From Robiginitomaculum sp. (GTDB taxonomy: Bacteria; Pseudomonadota; Alphaproteobacteria; Caulobacterales; Maricaulaceae), in contig NVWT02000003.1 in NCBI GenBank assembly GCA_002733735.2, positions 13,416 through 25,508 on the forward strand: 12,093 bases of DNA. The letters are read 5' to 3'. Position numbers and translations under genes: made by a program. Shown here one piece after another: positions 6,021 through 12,093 of the stretch. Position 1 is the stretch's first letter. Each line of letters begins with the position of its first letter. Below the pieces are notes generated by a model that was not told the origin of the DNA, made no database searches, and saw only the letters and a program-made list of their open reading frames with translations.

Positions 6021-7559
6021 GTGGACGATAAAAGCCAAAATAATGTTGAACAAACAGAAAAACAGGAAGCTCCGGCTGCGGTGGTTTTACCCGGTGGCGC
6101 TGCAAGGTTTCTAGGAATTTTAACTAAAAACTGGTTAGCCACACGACCAATAGTGGTTTTAAGTTTTATATTCTTGTTTGGAGTTGCAATCGATTTATTC
6201 GATTCATTTGGAATTGAAGAACGATCTGATAACGCAACATCGTCTGCCTTAAATTCAGCCTTAAGTCCTACCTATGGCGGTGTACATCGCGAGGGACAGG
6301 AACTAATTACTAATGTTCTTATCCAATCTTCGTTTTTATCACGCAACAATATTGATTACTGGCCATTAACTTACCAGGCGCAAATAGACCTGGTCACACA
6401 CCTTGCAAGCTTTGATCCTAAGATTATTTTTCTTGATTTTTATTATTACACACTTCAAAAATGTCAGAGAAACCTTGGATCAACGCTTAATTGCCCAGAA
6501 GAAACATTAGCTGCCCGTTGGGGGCAAACATTAGACCCCTCCGCATATACAGGGGAATTTGCTGCGCAATTAAAAAAAGCCGCCGTAAACTCTAAAGGCC
6601 AGGCGATACCGTTAATTTTAGGCCCTATTAGCCCGTCAGATCCAGCTTTTACAAAATTGAGAACTGCATTTCCCGTAGGTCAAGGTTCCGCAGGAATTCA
6701 CATACCAATTTCACCACAGTTTGCCTACCAAGCTTATGACAAAGATAAACAATTGATGGTTGCATTCTTAATCTATCAAATGCTCTGCCAGGATTTAAAG
6801 AGCGGTTGTAAGCAACCAGCTACTGAATTAAATAAGCAAACTATGGCTATCCAATGGGGTTTCGGCAACTCTGCTTTACAGCAAAGCATTCAACCAAATC
6901 ATGAAGGCACCATCTGCAAGGGCGAGGGTGTTAGCCAGCGCTTTCTGAGCGGAATACAAGTTATATTTAGAAGTTTATTTCAAGGTGCGCTACAAAATCC
7001 AAACCATAACAAACGCTCGGCAGATATAGTAGCTTGCACGTATCACGACACACTTTCTGCCGACCAAGTATCACAAGCGATTGATGAGGGGCAAAACTCT
7101 GGTTCGCATCAGCTAGTCAGCAAAGCATTAAAAAACAGAGTTGTAATGGTTGGTGCCGACATTTCATATTTGTCTGACTATTTTGATAGTCCCGTTTATG
7201 GTAAAGTTCCAGGAATTACGGTTCACTCTATGGCGTTAGATAATTTAATTTCTAAAGGCGATAATATTCAACGTTTCCCGAAACAGGTAATTTGGGGATT
7301 AGACCAAGCCGATGTGGTAGAATCCCTATTAATGATCCTTGCTATGATTGCACTTATCTGGCGTCATAACGCTATTCTACATAAAAGCTATCAACCGAAA
7401 CTAGCAAATTGGGCGTTCAACTTTGCAGTTATTACAGTCACTATTACCGTTGGAGTTTTTGTAAGCTGGCTTGCTAATTGGGCGGTACTTAATGTTTTTA
7501 TTATGACATTGGGCATATTCGGAGTCAGCGGCATACTAGCTCTATTTAAAGAAACCTAA
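6021..7559 (+). CDS. CHASE2-domain membrane protein without an output domain
   Basis: A 512-residue membrane protein. After a short cytoplasmic N-terminus, a membrane segment (~43-60) leads into a large extracytoplasmic region (~62-428) that looks like a CHASE2 sensor domain: WPLTYQAQIDLVTHLASFDPKIIFLDF (114-140) and the closing VVMVGADISYLSDYFDSP...GKVPGITVHSMALDNLI (374-410). Three membrane segments follow (~432-447, 466-484, 488-508) and the protein ends at once. CHASE2 sensors normally precede a kinase, cyclase or diguanylate cyclase domain; none is present. The sensor region has several Cys (148, 158, 256, 263, 299, 339) that could form disulfides. The start is GTG at 6021, with AGGGGG at 6011-6016. 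It is the first of three co-oriented genes, and its upstream region is the penicillin-binding protein gene fragment. The ligand is unknown; the domain call is by motif recognition only. Confidence 0.8.
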   Translation: MDDKSQNNVEQTEKQEAPAAVVLPGGAARFLGILTKNWLATRPIVVLSFIFLFGVAIDLFDSFGIEERSDNATSSALNSALSPTYGGVHREGQELITNVLIQSSFLSRNNIDYWPLTYQAQIDLVTHLASFDPKIIFLDFYYYTLQKCQRNLGSTLNCPEETLAARWGQTLDPSAYTGEFAAQLKKAAVNSKGQAIPLILGPISPSDPAFTKLRTAFPVGQGSAGIHIPISPQFAYQAYDKDKQLMVAFLIYQMLCQDLKSGCKQPATELNKQTMAIQWGFGNSALQQSIQPNHEGTICKGEGVSQRFLSGIQVIFRSLFQGALQNPNHNKRSADIVACTYHDTLSADQVSQAIDEGQNSGSHQLVSKALKNRVVMVGADISYLSDYFDSPVYGKVPGITVHSMALDNLISKGDNIQRFPKQVIWGLDQADVVESLLMILAMIALIWRHNAILHKSYQPKLANWAFNFAVITVTITVGVFVSWLANWAVLNVFIMTLGIFGVSGILALFKET

Positions 7560-7601
7560 AACATGCAAGAAACGTTTGCACCCTGAAATGCTGCGCTCCT
7601 A

Positions 7602-7615
7602 ATTGTTTAGACAAT
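7602..7615. promoter_or_regulatory. Short palindrome and weak promoter-like boxes upstream of the six-Cys gene
   Basis: attgt-ttag-acaat is a perfect 5-bp inverted repeat in the 110-bp spacer between the first two island genes. It overlaps a weak -35-like tagaca (7608-7613), which is followed after 15 bp by tataag (7629-7634). The spacer is shorter than ideal. This could be an operator over a promoter for the downstream pair, but the evidence is thin. Confidence 0.25.
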
Positions 7616-7669
7616 CTCTTAAAACACGTATAAGATGAGATCCTGGATTGTTTAACATTAGGGTAGATA

Positions 7670-8065
7670 ATGAAGTGGGCTAGTTTATTAGTATTGGGTA
7701 TCTTTTTACAATTCGTCCATAGCGGCACGGCTGTGGCGCAAACCAGCTCATGTAAAAATTTGGTAGTAAGCCAGTCAGAAATACTAACCGAAACTTTGCA
7801 GCTTTTTATCCCTAAAGGTAATACGCCAGTAAAAACCAGTGAAATAAATCGCGATGATTTAACATACCCTTTGCAAGTAAAAGACTGCAATGACCCTAAT
7901 TATTACGGCCTTATAATAAGTCAGAAATTTTATTTAATTGAAAAAAACAAAATAGGTGGGCAATTCTGTATGTGTCCATCGTCACGCCAAAACTCAGCCA
8001 CTGTTCCAGGCGGAGCGCCTGGAGCTGGAGCTGTAAACATGTGCCACCAGAGCAAGTGTAAGTAA
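7670..8065 (+). CDS. Small exported six-cysteine protein of unknown function
   Basis: A 131-residue protein I do not recognise. Residues 1-23 form a clear signal peptide (hydrophobic LLVLGIFLQFV, then the cleavage-like AVA-Q), so the mature protein is periplasmic or secreted. The mature part of about 108 residues has six cysteines (C28, C73, C100, C102, C125, C130), enough for three disulfides. A Gly/Ala/Pro stretch (PGGAPGAGA, 113-121) lies before the last two. Between them are segments such as YYGLIISQKFYLIE (78-91) that look like beta strands. The ATG has an AGGG sequence six bases upstream. It ends 33 bp before the M48 protease gene, so the two are probably co-transcribed. A partner, inhibitor or substrate role for the protease is possible but unproven. 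Confidence 0.78.
   Translation: MKWASLLVLGIFLQFVHSGTAVAQTSSCKNLVVSQSEILTETLQLFIPKGNTPVKTSEINRDDLTYPLQVKDCNDPNYYGLIISQKFYLIEKNKIGGQFCMCPSSRQNSATVPGGAPGAGAVNMCHQSKCK
8006..8022 (+). other. Hairpin within the 3' part of the six-Cys gene
   Basis: A perfect 7-bp, mostly G+C stem with a GAG loop (ccaggcg gag cgcctgg). It lies in the codons for the Gly/Ala/Pro stretch, about 75 bases before the M48 start. In an otherwise AT-rich block this is conspicuous, but it may simply reflect Gly/Pro/Ala codons. No T-run follows. Confidence 0.4.
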
Positions 8066-8098
8066 AAATAATTCTTAATTTAGCAAGCGAGAAATAAC

Positions 8099-9883
8099 AT
8101 GCTGTACCGATGCCTTATCGTTTCATTTATTACAACATTATTCATTGCGGCATCAACGCCCTCTTTCGCTCAATTTCGCAACAGAATAGTAATACCCGAG
8201 CAAACTATACTTGAAACATATGACCAACAGGCCATTGAGATCGGCATTACATTAAACCCAGCAATTCCCGGATTTATACCAGGGGATATAGAACCAATTA
8301 ATGATAAATTGTTCGCGCGGTTACAGGTTTCCCAAAAAGAATACCCAAAAATGATGAAAGTGATGAACGATTTTATCGAACAATTAGCCAAAGTTGGGCC
8401 GCGCCCGGACATTGTACCGCAAATTGCCATTGAAAGGAATGCCGCACCTAATGCTTACGCCCCACGGGAAGACTTGATTGTTGTAACATCTGGATTATTA
8501 AACCTATTGCTTGAGCTTGATACAAGTAGAGTTGAAAGTCGCGACATTGAAACTAACGAGACAGCTCAAGATAGTAATAGCAAAATAAGTGATGAAGACA
8601 GAAAATTATCCTTGTCCGAAGATCACGCCTTGGTGTTTATTCTGGCTCATGAATACGCCCATATTTTATTAGCCCATCCAAGTCGTTATCGGAAACAGCA
8701 AGATGCCACCAAGGTTGGAACGCCAATAGCAGGGGCACTAGTTCTCTTAAAGAAAACAGGTGGTGTTGCAAGTGCTTTGGGCATCAATATGGGGCAAGAA
8801 TATTATCAAGCAACCGACGTTTTAACGACAGCATTAGTCATTAGTCCTTGGTTGGAATCTGAATTATACCGCGCTTCTTTTGTCCCCTATCAACGAAAAG
8901 AAGAAATGAAAGCTGATTTCTTAGGGGCGGACATAATTAGTAAAACCGGTAAATACGATATCGAAAAAGGCGCTAATCCATTAAGGCGAATTTATAGAAT
9001 ATATGGAGATGAGCATAAACGTCGCGTACGAGAAACCCAAAAAAATGTCGAAGAGCAAATGCGTGCTGCAGCTAAAGACGCAGCGGCACTTGGTGCCAAC
9101 TCTCTACTTGGAAATGGTATGAACTTTGGGAAAACACTTAAAAATAGAGTTATCAACCGTGGAATTGGTAAAGCATTTAGCATTATAGAGGATCGTAGGA
9201 AGAAGAAACCACACCTGTATCACAGCTCTGACAAGCGAGTTAGCGCAATTGATAAATATGTAGTTAAATTCAGGTATGAACACCCCCCTGCGTTGACCAG
9301 CCCATCACTTTGGGGAGGCTATTTTGAAGAAGAAAACAAACCAGAGAAAATTGCTCGAGCCGCATTAGATTTATTGGCTCTAAATGATATTGAAGCTGCA
9401 AAGAAAGTACTACTTTCTTTGCCCAAGAGCGCAAACCAAAATGATTATTTGTATTTATACGCCCAAGGCAAAGTGGCTAGCTCAGAAGGCGAACATCAAC
9501 AAGCTGTTAACTTTTACCTCAAAGCAATCAAAATCACTACTGCACCATTATTAGGATATGTAGATTTAGTTGAGGCAGCTACTGTCGCAGAAGATAGAAA
9601 AAATGCTTTTCTTGGTCTTGATGCTGCCGCTAGAGAATTTGGTGAAAATAAAGTAATTATATTACGTATTAGAACTCACGGAAATTTTGAAGAATATGAG
9701 GAAGCCCAACAAGCTTTACTGCTATGCCAAGGCTTAAATGATGAGGAATTGCTAAAGCAATGTAATGAAAATATGCCAATTGCACCACCAGAAGACGACG
9801 GTGAAGAAAATAATGGTGAAGAGAAAAAAAAGGGACGGTTTGGACTTCCCAAAATTATTAAAAACCCATTCGCTGAAGAATAA
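8099..9883 (+). CDS. Exported M48-family metalloprotease with TPR-like C-terminal region
   Basis: A 594-residue zinc protease. Residues 1-24 are a signal peptide (ends PSFA-Q) without a lipobox, so it is probably periplasmic. M48 features appear in order: NAYAPREDLIVVTSGLLNLL (118-137), the zinc motif H184-E185-Y-A-H188 in LAHEYAHILLAH, and the third ligand E269 in the EMKAD motif (269-273). An acidic insert (about 142-172) separates the first of these from the zinc motif. Residues 410-555 are helical, with a TPR-like unit (LYAQGKVASSEGEHQQAVNFYLKAIKI, 453-479). The end is an acidic run (565-575), then a basic run and a PFAEE terminus. The architecture resembles BepA-type M48/TPR proteases, which act on outer-membrane protein assembly, but it is longer and may differ in function. 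The ATG has only a weak upstream GCGAG. It converges on the penicillin-binding protein gene 41 bp away. Confidence 0.9.
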   Translation: MLYRCLIVSFITTLFIAASTPSFAQFRNRIVIPEQTILETYDQQAIEIGITLNPAIPGFIPGDIEPINDKLFARLQVSQKEYPKMMKVMNDFIEQLAKVGPRPDIVPQIAIERNAAPNAYAPREDLIVVTSGLLNLLLELDTSRVESRDIETNETAQDSNSKISDEDRKLSLSEDHALVFILAHEYAHILLAHPSRYRKQQDATKVGTPIAGALVLLKKTGGVASALGINMGQEYYQATDVLTTALVISPWLESELYRASFVPYQRKEEMKADFLGADIISKTGKYDIEKGANPLRRIYRIYGDEHKRRVRETQKNVEEQMRAAAKDAAALGANSLLGNGMNFGKTLKNRVINRGIGKAFSIIEDRRKKKPHLYHSSDKRVSAIDKYVVKFRYEHPPALTSPSLWGGYFEEENKPEKIARAALDLLALNDIEAAKKVLLSLPKSANQNDYLYLYAQGKVASSEGEHQQAVNFYLKAIKITTAPLLGYVDLVEAATVAEDRKNAFLGLDAAAREFGENKVIILRIRTHGNFEEYEEAQQALLLCQGLNDEELLKQCNENMPIAPPEDDGEENNGEEKKKGRFGLPKIIKNPFAEE

Positions 9884-9924
9884 CCCTAATCCGGGCTATA
9901 TGACTTTGCCGTTTGTTATTGAAT

Positions 9925-12015
9925 CTATTCCAACTTTTCCGACAAAGAACTGATCAATGCGCTCATCGGATCTTCTTCGGGTGTTTCAGTTATTTGCGGT
10001 TCAGGTATAGTCATCTCTGGCTCTGGCTCTGGCTCTAATTTTGGCATTATTGCCACCGGTTCTGGCCGAATTTTTAGCCACTCGCTCATAAAGCTTTGCC
10101 AAATTTTTGCCGGCAACCCACCGCCGGTTACTTCATCCATCGCCCGGTTCTTATCATCACCAATCCAAACACCCGCGGTATCGCTTTGCGAATAGCCAAT
10201 AAACCACGCGTCCTTAAAATTATTGGTTGTGCCGGTTTTGCCACCAACATCATAACCTGAAATTTTTGCCCTTCTACCAGTGCCTTCCTCGACCACACTT
10301 TGCAGCAGATAATTCATTCTAGCAGCAACATTATCGTCCATAACCTTTGCTGGCGGAACAGCTTTGCGCTGCCATAATACCGGCCCTTGGCGAATAGAAA
10401 TTTCAGTAATTCCATGCGCCTTGGCTCGATAGCCGCCATTGGCAAATGGCGCATAAGCAGAAGTGATTTCCAATAAACTGGTTTCATTACTGCCCAAAGA
10501 CATTGAACGTGTGGTGGCTATCGGCATATCCATGCCCAGACGCCTAGCAGTATTGGCAACTCTTGTCCGCCCGGTTTCTTCGGTTAATTGCACAGCAATA
10601 GAATTTACCGAGCTTGCCAAAGCGGTTTTTAGGCTCATTTCACCCTTAAATTCTTGCTTGTAATTGCGCGGTGTCCAATCGCCGATACTAATTTGTTTAT
10701 CATCACGAATTGTCCACGGACTAAGCCCGTTTTCCAAAGCTGCCAAAAACACAAATGGCTTAAACGCTGAACCCGGTTGTCTTTTGGCCTGTGTCGCCCG
10801 ATTGAACTGACTGGCAGCATACGACTTGCCACCAACCATCGCCAGCACCGCGCCATCTGCGGTGATAGCTACCAATGCGCCTTGTCCGGCTTTTTTTTGT
10901 GCTTGCTCGGCGGTAAGGTGTTTGGCCAATGATCGCTCGGCGGCTCGTTGCGCCGATAGATCAAGAGTGGTTTTAACTAATAAATCGGTTTTTACCTCGC
11001 CAACTTGCCGGCGAACTTGCGGCGCCAACCAATCAACAAAGTACGATGCAGACGGTGTGGCCTTGGAAGGCTTTACCAAAATCGGCGTAGCAAAGGCCAA
11101 CTCGCGGTCAATGGCGGAAATTTTACCGTTTCTTACCATCACATCAAGCACAATGGTTGCCCGTCTCTCGGCACGGTTAAGATCAGAAGTTGGACTGTAA
11201 CGGTTTGGAGCTTTCAGCAAACCAGCGATCAATGCAGCTTCGCCCAATTCCAATTTTGATGCTGGCTTGCCGAAATATGACAATGATGCCGCCTCAACCC
11301 CCCATGCACCGCGTCCAAAATACACCCGGTTCAGATACAGTGATAAAATTTCATCTTTGGTAAAGCGGTTTTCAAGCCATAAGGCCAACATCACTTCTTG
11401 GATTTTGCGTTTATAAGTACGCTCCGATGACAAAAATAGGTTTTTGGCTAATTGCTGAGTAAGGGTAGAGCCGCCCTGAACTATCCGACCAGCCTTGGCA
11501 TTAGCAATAAACGCCCGTACCAACCCGAAAATATCAACCCCAAAGTGGCTATAAAACCGCCGATCCTCAACTGATAATACCGCATCAATCAAATCATCAG
11601 GCATGTTTTCCAAAATCACTGGCGGTGCATAAGCTGCACCTTGCACAGCAATAGTTTTGCCATGGCGGTCAACAAAAGTAATGCTTGGCTGGCGCTCTAC
11701 ATTCCACAAGCCAGAAGTATCCGGAAGATCACTGGCATAGGTAGCTAAAACAAACGCGCCGATAAGCCCAACCCAAATTGAAGTAACAAACCCCCAATAG
11801 ATAATTTTCTTCAAGCCAAAAGAAAAACCGGAGCCTTTACGTTTCGCTGGCTTTTTTCTACGCGCTGTTTGTGGTTTTGTTTCTGAAGCTCGCGATGATG
11901 GCTTAACGGATTTCTTGGATCCAGACGAGTATTGCCGCTTGCCAATAGTTACTGGCTTGCGCTTTGATCCGGCATTATTAAAGCCGCCTGATTTTCCTGA
12001 ACCTCTGTTGGGCAC
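9925..12015 (-). CDS. Class A penicillin-binding protein (PBP1A-type transglycosylase/transpeptidase)
   Basis: A bifunctional peptidoglycan synthase anchored in the inner membrane. From the GTG start it has 696 residues: a cationic, Ser/Lys-rich N-terminus (1-68), one membrane segment (~73-93), then the GT51 glycosyltransferase domain with catalytic E150 (SVEDRRFYSHFG), GGSTLTQQLAKNLF (181-194) and E207 (KIQEVMLALWLE). The transpeptidase domain has S416-A-F-K419, S469-V-N471 and K593-T-G-T596. All catalytic residues are present. The C-terminus is a Pro/Glu linker (PEPEPE from a ggctct tandem repeat near 10018-10035) and a conserved tail ending SLSEKLE. A TTG at 12078 would add 21 residues but has no ribosome binding site. 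An in-frame TAA at 12088-12090 shows the 5' end is inside the window. The 3' end is duplicated at 5830-5980. Confidence 0.96.
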   Translation of the reverse strand: MPNRGSGKSGGFNNAGSKRKPVTIGKRQYSSGSKKSVKPSSRASETKPQTARRKKPAKRKGSGFSFGLKKIIYWGFVTSIWVGLIGAFVLATYASDLPDTSGLWNVERQPSITFVDRHGKTIAVQGAAYAPPVILENMPDDLIDAVLSVEDRRFYSHFGVDIFGLVRAFIANAKAGRIVQGGSTLTQQLAKNLFLSSERTYKRKIQEVMLALWLENRFTKDEILSLYLNRVYFGRGAWGVEAASLSYFGKPASKLELGEAALIAGLLKAPNRYSPTSDLNRAERRATIVLDVMVRNGKISAIDRELAFATPILVKPSKATPSASYFVDWLAPQVRRQVGEVKTDLLVKTTLDLSAQRAAERSLAKHLTAEQAQKKAGQGALVAITADGAVLAMVGGKSYAASQFNRATQAKRQPGSAFKPFVFLAALENGLSPWTIRDDKQISIGDWTPRNYKQEFKGEMSLKTALASSVNSIAVQLTEETGRTRVANTARRLGMDMPIATTRSMSLGSNETSLLEITSAYAPFANGGYRAKAHGITEISIRQGPVLWQRKAVPPAKVMDDNVAARMNYLLQSVVEEGTGRRAKISGYDVGGKTGTTNNFKDAWFIGYSQSDTAGVWIGDDKNRAMDEVTGGGLPAKIWQSFMSEWLKIRPEPVAIMPKLEPEPEPEMTIPEPQITETPEEDPMSALISSLSEKLE
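9926..9993. repeat. Direct repeat, right copy (3' end of the intact penicillin-binding protein gene)
   Basis: Partner of 5831-5898, the same 22 codons with four silent differences. The stop codon also differs (TAG here, TAA in the other copy). The two copies bracket the CHASE2, six-Cys and M48 genes. Confidence 0.93.
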
Positions 12016-12021
12016 GTCTTT

Positions 12022-12026
12022 TCCCC
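12022..12026 (-). promoter_or_regulatory. Ribosome binding site supporting the GTG start at 12015
   Basis: On the minus strand GGGGA lies six bases before GTG (12013-12015). The alternative TTG at 12076-12078 is preceded only by A/T-rich sequence, so the GTG is preferred. Confidence 0.6.
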
Positions 12027-12093
12027 GTATCTTTATCAGGGCATTATCGGTCAAAGCGATTAAGAGCCGATGAATCAATTTATATCTTTATTA

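Noticed and set aside
9765..9953. Small plus-strand frame spanning the M48 end and the convergent gap
   Set aside because: It is out of frame with the M48 protein, lacks a ribosome binding site, and runs into the penicillin-binding protein gene.
10826..11200. Plus-strand frames opposite the penicillin-binding protein gene
   Set aside because: The minus strand carries the complete, motif-rich enzyme in this region. The opposite frames are Cys/Arg/Ser-rich shadows.

Overview
The window reads as chromosomal DNA of an alphaproteobacterium, probably a free-living aquatic type. The supports are an RF3 tail, a short class A penicillin-binding protein with a cationic N-terminus, and extragenic palindromes of the 'cttgtccggg...gtgat' and 'tcctgagcatgtcgaagg' kind that are common in that class. 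Nothing here fixes the genus. No RNA genes or CRISPR arrays were seen.

Layout. At 1-1059 (+) is the 3' two thirds of prfC (peptide chain release factor 3). At 1104-2400 is a repeat-rich stretch: palindromes, a 33-bp tandem repeat, and a complete IS30-family element (1339-2397) inserted where two opposed GC-rich arms meet. Two minus-strand genes follow: an M14 carboxypeptidase of the cytosolic carboxypeptidase type (3017-4147) and a MAPEG-family membrane protein (2524-2949). Transcribed divergently from a plausible promoter is a fusion protein (4261-5799) with two CDGSH iron-sulfur domains ahead of a glutamate-synthase-type FMN/[3Fe-4S] domain. At the far end, reading leftward, is a class A penicillin-binding protein (9925-12015).

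The most unusual part lies between the last two. The last ~50 codons of the penicillin-binding protein gene occur twice in direct orientation: once in the intact gene, and once as a stranded fragment (5830-5980) beside the glutamate-synthase-like gene. Between the copies lies a block, AT-richer where sampled, of three co-oriented genes: a CHASE2 membrane sensor with no output domain (6021-7559), a small exported six-cysteine protein (7670-8065), and an exported M48 metalloprotease with a helical/TPR-like C-terminal part (8099-9883). The 22 C-terminal codons of the two copies encode the same peptide and differ only at four synonymous positions. Recombination between them would remove 4095 bp and leave an intact penicillin-binding protein gene. 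This looks like an accessory island that entered at, or was captured by, the 3' end of a cell-wall gene while keeping that gene whole.

Working together (inference): the three island genes would form an envelope module, with a periplasmic sensor domain, a periplasmic disulfide-rich protein and a periplasmic protease. The flanking genes are ordinary housekeeping or metabolic genes with no obvious link to it.
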